A stretch of DNA of 64,000 nt, from the NCBI GenBank assembly GCA_017549285.1, contig JAFYVE010000042.1:1-64000 (forward strand), given 5' to 3'. The stretch comes from Clostridia bacterium. GTDB taxonomy: Bacteria; Bacillota; Clostridia; Oscillospirales; Acutalibacteraceae. Shown here in pieces: positions 1 through 7,925 of this stretch. Position 1 is the first letter of the stretch. Every line of letters begins with the position of its first letter. The translations under genes and the position numbers were made by a program. Below the pieces are notes generated by a model that did no database searches, was not told the origin of the DNA, and saw only the letters and a list, made by a program, of their open reading frames with translations.

Positions 1-203
1 GTTTTTGCCTTTGGCAAAAATGTCGGAAGCCGCTTTGCGGCTTGAATTATAAAATGGGTAAGGGCGAAGCCCTTCCGAAATGTTTGCCGTAGGCAAACGC
101 ATCATTTGACCGTAGGTCATACATCATTTTGCGTAGCATAACATCATAATTTTCCGCAGGAAAAATATATCATTCAGAATTTATCGCTCAGCGATAAATT
201 CTG
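1..203. repeat. Array of eight short triloop hairpins
   Basis: Eight small inverted repeats follow each other: 2-20, 27-43, 60-74, 82-98, 107-119, about 130-138 (weak), 150-164 and 175-203. Every stem has a different sequence (5 to 13 bp, the weak one 3 bp), but all close on a three-base loop (TTT, TTT, GAA, GTA, GTA, GTA, GCA, TCA). From 99 onward the stems are joined by near-identical CATCATT-like linkers. The array lies directly upstream of a sugar symporter gene and may be part of its leader or the tail of a gene outside the window. It is not a CRISPR array, because the stems are not repeats of one another. Function unknown. Confidence 0.85.
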
Positions 204-221
204 ATTTAACGGAGTGATTCT

Positions 222-1706
222 ATGGCTGAAGTTGTTGCAAAACAGACAAAAGTTGATAAACAGCTTGAACAACAGAATAAATTTTATCTCTCACCCAAAG
301 AAATGGCTTCATATATCCTTTCGGGTGTGGGTGACAAGAACTGGGAAACATTCAGCGGTGCAAACGCTGACTTTTATTACAGAACAATTATCGGTGCCGA
401 AGCTGCAACGCTGAGTACGGCAAGTGTTATCTGCACTTTTGCAGATACCTTCGACAACGCTATATCGGGTCCCATAATTGACAGAACAAGAACACGCTGG
501 GGCAGAGTCCGTCCGTTTCTTATTCTTACCCTTCCTTTGTGGATTATTTCAAACTTCTTCCCGTGGATTCTTCCTTCGGGTATTTCGCAGTTTGCATATC
601 TCGGTATTTTCAGCGTTCTTTATTATATCGGTTCAATAGCGAATTCATTTTATAATCCGGCATATTCAGCTCTGCTTTTCAATCTTACTCCCAATGTGAA
701 TGAACGCAACAGGCTGATTGCGGCTGATACATATGTTGACCTTTTCGGTGTGTGGATTCCGTCTTTATTCCCGTTTCTTATTGACTTTATGCCTCAGTCG
801 GTATCAAGACAGTCAATTTACATCGGTGGTGCGGTTTTCTTTATCATCCTTGTAATTATATTCAGAATTTACGGATTCTTTACTCTGCGTGAAAGAGTTC
901 CTCTTGCTTCAAGACAGGAAATGAACGAAGTAAGCGTATGGAAATCAATAAAGATTGTTGCAAAATGTCAGCCGATGTGGATTCTTCTCATAAAAGGCTT
1001 TTTTGAAGTGGGCAGAGGTATCAGCTCTCGTGTTCAGAACGATTTCTGGCTCAACTGTTACGGTAAAGTGTCATACAGCACAATATCGGGTCTTTTTACG
1101 GGGCTCCCGTCATATTTCGTTCTGCCTCTTGCTCCGAAACTTACAAGAAAAATGGGGCTTAAGAATTTAGGCTCACTCAGTTATGCCGTCGGTGGTATAT
1201 CATATCTCGTTATGTGGGTAATAGGTTATAATCCGTTCGGTGAAGAACATCTTGTTCTCAATCTTATTTATATTACGGTTATGCTCACATTTGCAGGTTC
1301 ATTCAACTCTGTCCAGAGATACTGCAACACAGCTCTCACAGGTGATATGTATGATTATGTTGAGTGGAAAACAGGTATCAGAAACGAAGGTATTATGAGT
1401 GCTGCGATGGGTTACATCAACCTTTTTGTAAATCAGGTTTCAACTCTTCTCAGCGGTGGACTTATAACATTTCTTGGTATTAAATCAAAATATATCGGCG
1501 GTCAACTTGTAAGACAGACAGACCCCGTTATGCTTCGTAATATCTGGGGATTGTTTACTCTTTCAATCGGTCTTGGCAGAACAATCGAAGCAATTCTTCT
1601 CCTCTTCTTCAAAGTTCACGGTAAAACGAGAGAAAAGATGATGCAGGACCTTGCAAAAACACGAGCCGCAAAAATAGTTGACGGCGGAGAAGAACAGACT
1701 GAATAA
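222..1706 (+). CDS. GPH-family sugar:cation symporter (MFS)
   Basis: A 494-residue polytopic membrane protein of the glycoside-pentoside-hexuronide (GPH) branch of the major facilitator superfamily, which imports glycosides or sugars with Na+ or H+. The diagnostic loop between helices 2 and 3 is clear: a D-x-x-x-D stretch leading into DRTRTRWGRVRPF at about residues 87-99. A second family motif, GDMYDYVEWKTGIRNEG, lies near residue 370. Length is normal for the family. The ATG is preceded by a GGAG ribosome site at about 211. It is a lone transcription unit ended by a strong hairpin. The substrate cannot be read; the many glycosidases in the window suggest a released sugar or glycoside. Confidence 0.9.
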   Translation: MAEVVAKQTKVDKQLEQQNKFYLSPKEMASYILSGVGDKNWETFSGANADFYYRTIIGAEAATLSTASVICTFADTFDNAISGPIIDRTRTRWGRVRPFLILTLPLWIISNFFPWILPSGISQFAYLGIFSVLYYIGSIANSFYNPAYSALLFNLTPNVNERNRLIAADTYVDLFGVWIPSLFPFLIDFMPQSVSRQSIYIGGAVFFIILVIIFRIYGFFTLRERVPLASRQEMNEVSVWKSIKIVAKCQPMWILLIKGFFEVGRGISSRVQNDFWLNCYGKVSYSTISGLFTGLPSYFVLPLAPKLTRKMGLKNLGSLSYAVGGISYLVMWVIGYNPFGEEHLVLNLIYITVMLTFAGSFNSVQRYCNTALTGDMYDYVEWKTGIRNEGIMSAAMGYINLFVNQVSTLLSGGLITFLGIKSKYIGGQLVRQTDPVMLRNIWGLFTLSIGLGRTIEAILLLFFKVHGKTREKMMQDLAKTRAAKIVDGGEEQTE

Positions 1707-1712
1707 AAAATA

Positions 1713-1755
1713 ACGCAGGTGCTCTGATTGACGGCATCTGCGTTGTGTTTTTTTT
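1713..1755. terminator. Bidirectional intrinsic terminator
   Basis: A 10-bp stem (1713-1722 with 1734-1743, one G-U pair) is followed by eight T residues at 1748-1755. It lies between the convergent symporter and ECF transporter genes and can serve both. Confidence 0.8.
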
Positions 1756-1759
1756 GTAT

Positions 1760-2392
1760 TCAGTTCAATTTTTTTGTTGCAGTATGTACTGCTTTGCCTA
1801 TTGCCGTGCCGAGAATTGCGCATACAATAAGTTCAATGGGAGCATTTATTCCGGCTGCTATTGCAACAACGGTGTTGAGCACTGTGTCGAGTCCGCCGAG
1901 TGATGCAGCTTGTTCAGGTGTGAATGTCACATTCATGAACAGTAATGCAAGAGCACTGAGGAACAGCACGGTATTGAGCAGCGAACCTGAAATACCTGCC
2001 ACGAGAAGTGACCAGCTCTGCTTTTTGTCACGTTTTGCACATACGGAATAAATAAGACCGCACAGAAAACCTGTAAGAACTCTGGGGATAAAGCAGACAA
2101 TAAAGCATTTAAAAATGCTTTCGCTTACAAGAATTGCGCCCAGAGCACTGCCTGTAAAGCACTGAATGAAGCTGACTATTCCGAAGACTGCACCAAGAAA
2201 TGCACCTGCAGCCTTGCCTTGTGTAACTGCACCGATGATAACGGGTATCATAATAAGTGTCAGTTCAAGAGGTCCGATTCTCAGGAAGCCGATGGGCGTA
2301 AAAGCCATAACTGCAATAATAGCTGTCAGCAGTGCTGTTATTGTCATATTGACAATACGCTTACGGTTTGAGTTTTTTGTTTTTGTTGACAT
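1760..2392 (-). CDS. ECF transporter S component, probably pantothenate-type
   Basis: A 210-residue integral membrane protein with about six hydrophobic helices and a basic N-terminus, matching the substrate-binding (S) subunit of energy-coupling factor transporters. The early ITALLTAIIAVMAFTPIGF helix, the glycine-rich GKAAGAFLGAVFGIVSFIQ segment and the overall length fit this superfamily. It lies 86 bp downstream of coaX on the same strand with its own AGGAGG site. Because coaX makes the first intermediate of coenzyme A from pantothenate, I infer a PanT-like pantothenate importer. The shared ATPase/T subunits are not in the window. S components are poorly conserved, so vitamin specificity rests on context only. 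Confidence 0.8.
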   Translation of the reverse strand: MSTKTKNSNRKRIVNMTITALLTAIIAVMAFTPIGFLRIGPLELTLIMIPVIIGAVTQGKAAGAFLGAVFGIVSFIQCFTGSALGAILVSESIFKCFIVCFIPRVLTGFLCGLIYSVCAKRDKKQSWSLLVAGISGSLLNTVLFLSALALLFMNVTFTPEQAASLGGLDTVLNTVVAIAAGINAPIELIVCAILGTAIGKAVHTATKKLN

Positions 2393-2478
2393 ATATATTT
2401 CCTCCTTGCTGTTGTTCGCTGATGCGATACAACGCAGAATTTAAACGAATGAAATATGTATACTATTATAAATTAATA

Positions 2479-3249
2479 TTAAATTGTGTTTTTTTCAAGT
2501 ATGAATCTGAGTCCGTCAAGTATCAGATCCGGGTCGTGAATGATATCCATTCTGCAGTATCTTATGATATCACCCGATATGCCGCCTGTGGCAACTATCG
2601 TTTCAATTTTTTCACCGAGGTTTTCCTCAAGTCTTGCACAAAGACCTTCGATCATAGCCGCCGCACCGAGAACAGTACCCGACTGCATACTGTCAATTGT
2701 GTTTGTACCGATTGCATTCTGAGGAGCATTGAGAGGGATTGCGGGAAGCTGGGAAGTGCCCGAAGACAATGCTCTGAGTGAAATTCCGATACCTGCGGAG
2801 ATTGTGCATCCTCTGTAATTGCCCTTTGAATCAAGAACGCTGATTTTGTTTGCCGTTCCCATATCAAGCACAAGGCAGGGCATCTTATATTTGTTGAGTG
2901 CACCTACCGCACCTGCAACAAGGTCTGCACCCAACTGTGCAGGGTTGTCAATTCTTATATTGAGACCGGTTTTTACACCGGGACCTATAAGAAGTGCTGT
3001 CTGTCCTGTGATAATCTGAACGGCATCCTTTACTGCATTTGTGATTTCGGGTACAACGGAGCTGATTATCGCACCGCTGAAGTTGAATGACAAAGCATTG
3101 TGGATATCAAGCATTGAACGGAGCTCAACCGCGTACTGATCAGGTGATTTTGTTCTGTCTGTTGCGGCACGCATAACAAAAAGAAGGTCATTTTTATTAT
3201 AAACGCCTGTTGTGATATTTGTGTTACCTATGTCAACTGTAAGAATCAT
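2479..3249 (-). CDS. coaX: Type III pantothenate kinase
   Basis: A 256-residue ASKHA-fold kinase that phosphorylates pantothenate in the first step of coenzyme A synthesis in the cytoplasm. The phosphate-1 motif DIGNT is at residues 6-10, the pantothenate-binding LGAD segment is at about 106-109, and a phosphate-2-like DMGTAN is at 129-134. Length is normal. Two deviations stand out: the usual arginine after GAD is leucine, and the usual DFGTATT reads DMGTANK. The aspartates are kept, so I still call it functional. It has its own promoter (TTGCAG-17-TATAAT) and is probably co-transcribed with the ECF transporter gene that follows. Confidence 0.92.
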   Translation of the reverse strand: MILTVDIGNTNITTGVYNKNDLLFVMRAATDRTKSPDQYAVELRSMLDIHNALSFNFSGAIISSVVPEITNAVKDAVQIITGQTALLIGPGVKTGLNIRIDNPAQLGADLVAGAVGALNKYKMPCLVLDMGTANKISVLDSKGNYRGCTISAGIGISLRALSSGTSQLPAIPLNAPQNAIGTNTIDSMQSGTVLGAAAMIEGLCARLEENLGEKIETIVATGGISGDIIRYCRMDIIHDPDLILDGLRFILEKNTI

Positions 3250-3270
3250 AAAAACACCACCTTATACTGA

Positions 3271-3334
3271 ATTATATATCCTTTTTCGAGTTTCTGCAAG
3301 TATCTATTGAATTTTTTTGAATTTATGATACAAT
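3271..3334. promoter_or_regulatory. Divergent promoters for coaX and proC
   Basis: Minus strand: TTGCAG at 3299-3294, a 17-bp spacer and TATAAT at 3276-3271, driving coaX. Plus strand: TTGAAT at 3307-3312, a 16-bp spacer and TACAAT at 3329-3334, driving proC. Called by match to the sigma-A consensus only. Confidence 0.6.
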
Positions 3335-3368
3335 TATTACATTAAATTTTAACAGGAAGCGATGAAAA

Positions 3369-4178
3369 ATGAAAAAAATCGGCTTTATCGGTTGCGGAAA
3401 TATGGCAAAACCGATAATCAGAAATGTTGCAGAAAAAAATGTTTTTGATAAAGATGATATTTATGTTTATGATATAGATAAGGAAAAACTGCGTCAGTTC
3501 TGCGAAGTAAATCACGTGAACGAAGCTGAAAATGAAAATTTCATCGCATCAGCGTGTGATGTTGTTGTGCTTTGCACCAAACCGCAGGTTTTCCCCTCGC
3601 TTCTTCCCGCAATAAAAGACAGTCTTGAATTGAAAAAACCTCTTGTTGTTTCAATTGCCGCAGGAAAAACGACGGAATATATCGCATCGTTTCTTGATTA
3701 TGATGCCCCTGTTGCAAGAATTTTTCCTAATCTAAATGCAGAAGTGGGTGAAGCAGTTTCTGCCTATACGGGAAATTGTTTCGTTTCTGAAGAACAGCTC
3801 ACAAAAGTGGGGCAGATATGTGCATCATACGGTGAAGCAAAACATCTTGATGAAAGTCTTTTCTCTGTTTTCGGAGTTCTGGGCGGATGTGTTCCTGCAT
3901 ATGCTTTTATGTTTATAGGTGCTCTTGCAAAGGCAGGTAAAGCCAACGGGCTTGATGAAGAAACAGCCCGTGAAGTTGCAGTTCAGGCAGTTCTCGGCTC
4001 GGCAAAACTTCTCAAAGAGTGTGGTGGAGATGTTGATGATTGGGTCAGCCGTGTGTGTTCACCCGGAGGCACAACAATTCAGGGGGTCAATTCGCTGAAA
4101 GAAGCCGACCTTGATAAAACGGTTGCAGATGCATTCTTTAAATCGTTTATGCGTGATAAGGAACTTTCAGGAAAATGA
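3369..4178 (+). CDS. proC: Pyrroline-5-carboxylate reductase
   Basis: A 269-residue cytoplasmic NAD(P)H-dependent reductase performing the last step of proline synthesis. The Rossmann motif GFIGCGNMAKPII starts at residue 5, a KPQ segment typical of the family is at about residue 74, and the C-terminal dimer domain carries the signature CSPGGTTIQGVNSLKE near residue 232. Length is normal. The usual VMPNTPA loop reads IFPNLNAEVG here, a variation I have not seen often. An AGGAAG ribosome site precedes the ATG. It is monocistronic and divergent from coaX. Confidence 0.93.
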   Translation: MKKIGFIGCGNMAKPIIRNVAEKNVFDKDDIYVYDIDKEKLRQFCEVNHVNEAENENFIASACDVVVLCTKPQVFPSLLPAIKDSLELKKPLVVSIAAGKTTEYIASFLDYDAPVARIFPNLNAEVGEAVSAYTGNCFVSEEQLTKVGQICASYGEAKHLDESLFSVFGVLGGCVPAYAFMFIGALAKAGKANGLDEETAREVAVQAVLGSAKLLKECGGDVDDWVSRVCSPGGTTIQGVNSLKEADLDKTVADAFFKSFMRDKELSGK

Positions 4179-4227
4179 TGCGGACAAAAAATGGTAAAAA
4201 TTACCGTATATTCGTTATAAAAAGATG

Positions 4228-4363
4228 TTGACAAAAGTCTGAAAGTGTATTAAAATGTGCTTAAATTGTTATAGATGCTACAATGAAAAAATTGCAGAAG
4301 TGTTTATTTTGGGCAATTTTTTTAAGAATAATACTTGACTTATTGCAAGTGATAGTATATAAT
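4228..4363 (+). promoter_or_regulatory. Two tandem sigma-A promoters before the cohesin gene
   Basis: P1: TTGACA at 4228-4233, 17 bp, TAAAAT at 4251-4256. P2: TTGACT at 4335-4340, 17 bp, TATAAT at 4358-4363. Both are near consensus and lie about 205 and 98 bp before the ATG at 4461. Two strong promoters suggest high expression of the surface protein, with an untranslated leader of about 90 nt from P2. Nothing else is visible in the 4179-4460 gap. Confidence 0.7.
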
Positions 4364-4460
4364 GACATTGTTCATCGGGGTAGTATGCCCCAAAATAACT
4401 ATTGGTATATTGAGTCTCAAGGCTCTGTATATAGAAAAATTTCAAAGGAAGGTTCTAAAA

Positions 4461-5102
4461 ATGAAACTTGCAAAGAAAATGCTCGCATGTGCAATGGCAC
4501 TTGCAATGGTAGCAGCTCTTGCTCTTACAGCTTTCGCTGCTCCCGCAATCACAATGACAGCTACAGAAGCTGTTGTAGGCGAAACAGTTACAGTTACAGT
4601 TGCTGGTGTTGACATGGTAGGCCTTGAAAGTGCTGACCTTGTTTTCGGTTATGACGAAGCTGCTCTTGAATTCGTAAGCATCGTTGAAGCTGAATCAGAC
4701 AACGCTCCTGACCTCACAGAAGGCGACAAGTTCGACGCTGGTCAGATCTCATTCTCACTCCTTTACAAGAAGGGTGCACAGGCTGATACAGCATTTGCTG
4801 TTATCACATTCAAAGTTCTCAAGGCTGGCGCTACAGATGTTACTGTAGAAGTTAACTCATGGGACGGCACAGAAACAGAAGCTGCTTCAACTAAGGTTAC
4901 AGTAGCTGCTGAAGAAGCTCCCACAGAAGCTGACGATGACGTTACTCCTCCCGCAGGCGACGAAGGCGACAAGGATGACAACGGCGACAAGGATCCCGAA
5001 GTTATTCCTCCTCTCGGTGATGCAGGCGTAGCAGCTATCGCTGGCGTTATGGCTATCGCAGCTGTTGCTTTCGTAGCAACAAGAAAAAAGGACGAAGAAT
5101 AA
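4461..5102 (+). CDS. Secreted cohesin-domain protein with C-terminal cell-surface anchor
   Basis: A 213-residue exported protein. Residues 1-27 form a signal peptide ending in AFA. Residues about 30-150 read as one cohesin domain: GETVTVTVAGVDMVGLESAD is followed by a FGYDEAALEFVSI strand and later GQISFSLLYKKG and AFAVITFKVL, the usual strand pattern of dockerin-binding cohesins. An acidic Pro/Asp/Gly linker (about 152-182) leads to PPLGDAG, a hydrophobic helix (about 188-207) and a RKKDEE tail. This resembles a degenerate sortase signal or a simple membrane anchor. I chose the ATG at 4461 because it has an AAGGAAGG site and begins the signal peptide. Single-cohesin anchors such as ScaE of Ruminococcus flavefaciens are the nearest analogy. 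Dockerin-like partners lie at 49.3 and 53-54 kb. Confidence 0.8.
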   Translation: MKLAKKMLACAMALAMVAALALTAFAAPAITMTATEAVVGETVTVTVAGVDMVGLESADLVFGYDEAALEFVSIVEAESDNAPDLTEGDKFDAGQISFSLLYKKGAQADTAFAVITFKVLKAGATDVTVEVNSWDGTETEAASTKVTVAAEEAPTEADDDVTPPAGDEGDKDDNGDKDPEVIPPLGDAGVAAIAGVMAIAAVAFVATRKKDEE

Positions 5103-5162
5103 TTTCTGAATCCGACAATTATCAAGCATAAAGCTTGAGCATTTAATTGCAAATTAGTTTTT

Positions 5163-5193
5163 AGGGATTGGTACTCACGTACCAATCCCTTTA
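5163..5193 (+). terminator. Terminator of the cohesin gene
   Basis: A perfect 12-bp stem (5163-5174 with 5179-5190), a four-base loop and only a short T run. It is 60 bp past the stop codon. Confidence 0.65.
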
Positions 5194-5293
5194 ACTGTTT
5201 ATGCGTCTTTTTCTGCTTATTCTGCGTATATTTCATATAAATAATTCTGAATTAATATTAACAAAAAATGTTTTAACTAATATGAAAATATTG

Positions 5294-5322
5294 TTGCATT
5301 TTTTATGATGTTGTGTTAAAAT
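5294..5322 (+). promoter_or_regulatory. Sigma-A promoter of the second symporter
   Basis: TTGCAT at 5294-5299, 17-bp spacer, TAAAAT at 5317-5322, 38 bp before the TTG start. Confidence 0.6.
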
Positions 5323-5360
5323 AATCATATTAATCAGTAAATGTTACGGAGGTTGTTATT

Positions 5361-6935
5361 TTGGCTGACTCCAATAATGCTCCTCAGACACAGACTGCAG
5401 AACTCAATACCAATTATGTCTATGAAAACAGACGTTACGTAGGTACAAAGGAAACTGTAGGTTTTGTTCTCTGGGACGCAGCACAGAGCTTCAATATCAA
5501 CAAGTACTCAGACCGATTCATTACAAACATCGTTCAGGTTGACCTTTCACTCCAGATGATTGAACAGGCAGTCAACGGCGTATGGGATATCGTAAATGAT
5601 ATCTTTATGGGTGCAATTGTTGATAAAACCCGTACAAGATGGGGTAAATTCAGACCTTATCTTCTTGCACTTGCAGTGCCGGGCCTTATCGGTACATGTC
5701 TTTACTGGCTTATGCCTCTTATGTTTGCAGGCAGAACCTCAATGGATATGACAAAATTCGTTTTCTATGTTCTTCTGGCATTCCTTCGTGAAGGTATCGG
5801 TACATTCCAGAATATTGCAAGAAACGGTCTTCTTTCAACCATTACGCCACATCCTGTTGACCGAACCCGATTGATTACGCTCGCTAACTTCGCATCGGGT
5901 ACATTCGGTGAAAAACTCCCCGAACAGATAATGACTGTTATCCTTGACCTTATCGATAACAGCGTCTTCAAGGGCGGGGCAAGTAAAAAGAGTCTGTATC
6001 TCGCTTCATTCGTCGGAATGGGTATGTTCACAAACTTCGTTGCCAGCGGTATGTCTTTCTGGTTCTTTATGAACAGTAAAGAAAGAATTATGCAGTCCGT
6101 TGAAACTCCCAGCATTATGCAGGGTATGAAGTCAATTATCAATAATAAGCCTATGCTGTTGCTCACACTCAGCGGCTTCCTGTCAAGCTTTGGTATCGGC
6201 GGCAGTAAGAGTGACTATTACATAGACGTTCTTCACCTTGCATCAATGACAATGATTACCGGTATTGCTGCAGCTCCTGTCAGCCCCGCTTCATACGCAT
6301 ATGTTCCCTGGCTGCGCAGACACTTCTCAAGTAAATTCCTGTATATCTCAACAAACTATATTTCAAATTTCCTCAACGTCTTCGTATTCGGTATCGGTTG
6401 TGTCGGTATGAACTGGAAGTCCAAGAAGGGCGGTATTTACCAGAGCACAATAGGTATGCTTATCGTTATGAGTGTTTACGAGCTTATATGGACTCTCTTC
6501 TACGGCGCACGTTCAGTTATCGGTACAGAAATGTTCAACGAAGCTATGGACTACTGTGAATGGAAGAACGGTTACAGAACAGAAGCTATGACTTCAGTTG
6601 CAAAGGATATTGTGCAGAAGGTATCTGCCAAGTTCTCATCGCTTATCAGTACAGCTCTTAAAAAGCTTGTCAAGTATGACCAGACAGCTTATGTTTCAGG
6701 CAGAGAACAGACAGACAATGTTAAGTTCTATATGTTTGCAATGTTTACAATTGTTCCTGCGATTACAGGTTGTCTTGGTATCTTCCCGATGCTCTTCTAT
6801 GACCTTGAAGGTAAGAAGAAGGAAATTATGTATGCAGAGCTTCTTGCAAGACGTGCAGAGCTTCAGAAAGCAGCTGATTCAGGCGACACAGAAGCACTTG
6901 CCAAGGCTGCAAGAGATCAGCTTGAAAAGATTTGA
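5361..6935 (+). CDS. GPH-family sugar:cation symporter (MFS), second copy
   Basis: A 524-residue multi-spanning transporter distantly related to the one at 222-1706. It shares the GPH signature DKTRTRWGKFRPYL at about residue 88 and the later NEAMDYCEWKNGYRTEAMT block near residue 395. The start is TTG at 5361, placed by an ACGGAGG site 6-12 bp upstream; no better in-frame ATG exists. A 45-residue hydrophilic C-terminal tail rich in Ala, Glu and Lys is longer than usual. It ends at a bidirectional terminator shared with the convergent GH43 gene, and uptake of arabinose- or xylose-containing sugars would fit that neighbour. Specificity is inference. Confidence 0.88.
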   Translation: MADSNNAPQTQTAELNTNYVYENRRYVGTKETVGFVLWDAAQSFNINKYSDRFITNIVQVDLSLQMIEQAVNGVWDIVNDIFMGAIVDKTRTRWGKFRPYLLALAVPGLIGTCLYWLMPLMFAGRTSMDMTKFVFYVLLAFLREGIGTFQNIARNGLLSTITPHPVDRTRLITLANFASGTFGEKLPEQIMTVILDLIDNSVFKGGASKKSLYLASFVGMGMFTNFVASGMSFWFFMNSKERIMQSVETPSIMQGMKSIINNKPMLLLTLSGFLSSFGIGGSKSDYYIDVLHLASMTMITGIAAAPVSPASYAYVPWLRRHFSSKFLYISTNYISNFLNVFVFGIGCVGMNWKSKKGGIYQSTIGMLIVMSVYELIWTLFYGARSVIGTEMFNEAMDYCEWKNGYRTEAMTSVAKDIVQKVSAKFSSLISTALKKLVKYDQTAYVSGREQTDNVKFYMFAMFTIVPAITGCLGIFPMLFYDLEGKKKEIMYAELLARRAELQKAADSGDTEALAKAARDQLEKI

Positions 6936-6948
6936 TTTCAATAAAATT

Positions 6949-6983
6949 AAAGTGGATTACAAAAATGTAATCCACTTTTTTTT
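6949..6983. terminator. Bidirectional terminator between symporter and GH43 gene
   Basis: A perfect 12-bp stem, 6949-6960 with 6967-6978, a six-base loop, and T residues running to 6983. It overlaps the stop codon of the minus-strand gene. Confidence 0.85.
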
Positions 6984-7860
6984 ATGTCATTTTAACTTTT
7001 CTTATACTGCCGTCTGCATTGAATTCCATTTTATCGATGGCAAGAATACGACAATGTCTTATTGTTTTATCAAGAGGTCTTCTGTGATAAACGATATAAT
7101 ACTGACCGTCCGTATCAACGAAATAACCGTTATGGCCGGGTGATTTTGCAACGCTGAGGTCTGTTTCGAGCACGGTAGTTGCATTCTGAGCTTTTTCAAG
7201 AGGACTGTCAAGGACTGCCGTCACAACTCTGTAGCTGTTATCGCCCCAACCTCCTGCAGACCACATAAAATGATATTTTCCGTCTTTTCTGAACATACAA
7301 GGCGCTTCGCAATATTCGGGAGGTGTGATTTCTCTGAACAATTCACCGTCGGGAAGAGGCACAAAACCATCCATAGTATCATTCATAAGACATACGTTGC
7401 AATGCCCCCATCCGCCGTAGAAAAGATATATTTTTCCGTCGTCATCCTTAAAGAAATGGGCGTCAATGGGCTGAGCACCATTTATGAATCTGCCGACAAG
7501 ATGTGTTCCGATGTGATTGACAAAAGGACCTTCGGGTGAAGAGGAAACAGCAACCTGAAGTCCGCCTTCTTCCTCATCATTCTGAATATCATTTACGGCA
7601 AAAATCAGATAATACAGTCCGTCTTTTTCAACAATTGAGGGTGCCCATACAGCCTGCCACGCATAAGAAAAAGTAGACATATCAATTATATTACGGATTT
7701 CTTTCCACTTTTCACCGTCTTCGCTGACATACAGGTCAATATTGTCCTGCTGACTGTATGCCCTTGATTTTGTAGCGTAAATATAATATTTTCCGTTATA
7801 TATTCTCGCTTCCGGGTCAGCATGATATGTCTTTGCAATATTGCTTATGGGGTTAATCAT
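6982..7860 (-). CDS. Glycoside hydrolase family 43 (arabinofuranosidase/xylosidase type)
   Basis: A 292-residue five-bladed beta-propeller hydrolase that removes arabinofuranosyl or xylosyl residues. The three expected acidic residues are visible: Asp15 in HADPEA (base), Asp133 in IDAHFF (pKa modulator) and Glu185 in YCEAP (acid). WAPSI near residue 72 and GHNGYF near 245 also match the family. There is no signal peptide, so it should act in the cytoplasm on imported oligosaccharides. A ribosome site (AAAGGAG) precedes the ATG. It is downstream of a radical SAM gene on the same strand, separated by a hairpin. The exact substrate within GH43 is not readable. Confidence 0.88.
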   Translation of the reverse strand: MINPISNIAKTYHADPEARIYNGKYYIYATKSRAYSQQDNIDLYVSEDGEKWKEIRNIIDMSTFSYAWQAVWAPSIVEKDGLYYLIFAVNDIQNDEEEGGLQVAVSSSPEGPFVNHIGTHLVGRFINGAQPIDAHFFKDDDGKIYLFYGGWGHCNVCLMNDTMDGFVPLPDGELFREITPPEYCEAPCMFRKDGKYHFMWSAGGWGDNSYRVVTAVLDSPLEKAQNATTVLETDLSVAKSPGHNGYFVDTDGQYYIVYHRRPLDKTIRHCRILAIDKMEFNADGSIRKVKMT

Positions 7861-7881
7861 AAAAAGACTCCTTTATTAAGG

Positions 7882-7925
7882 TAAATCAGAATTTGTCGGG
7901 CATCAGCCCGACAAATTGTTGTTTA
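7882..7925 (-). repeat. Intercistronic TTGTCGGGC hairpin
   Basis: A 12-bp perfect stem (7890-7901 with 7906-7917, ATCA loop) flanked by TAAA/TTTA arms, sitting exactly at the stop codon of the radical SAM gene. It is closely related to the hairpin at 30814-30857, and its left arm recurs at 56952-56971. It has no clear T run, so it may be an attenuator or an mRNA-stabilising element rather than a full terminator. Confidence 0.75.

Noticed and set aside
1..203. Possible CRISPR array
   Set aside because: Only the linkers recur; the stems differ in sequence and there are no repeat/spacer units of constant length or cas genes.
2393..2478. Riboswitch between coaX and the ECF transporter gene
   Set aside because: Only 86 bp, no recognisable aptamer and no terminator stem; it holds just a ribosome site.
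4362..4460. N-terminal extension of the cohesin protein from an ATG at 4362
   Set aside because: That ATG lies on the -10 box of a strong promoter and the extension would bury the signal peptide; the ATG at 4461 has a good ribosome site.
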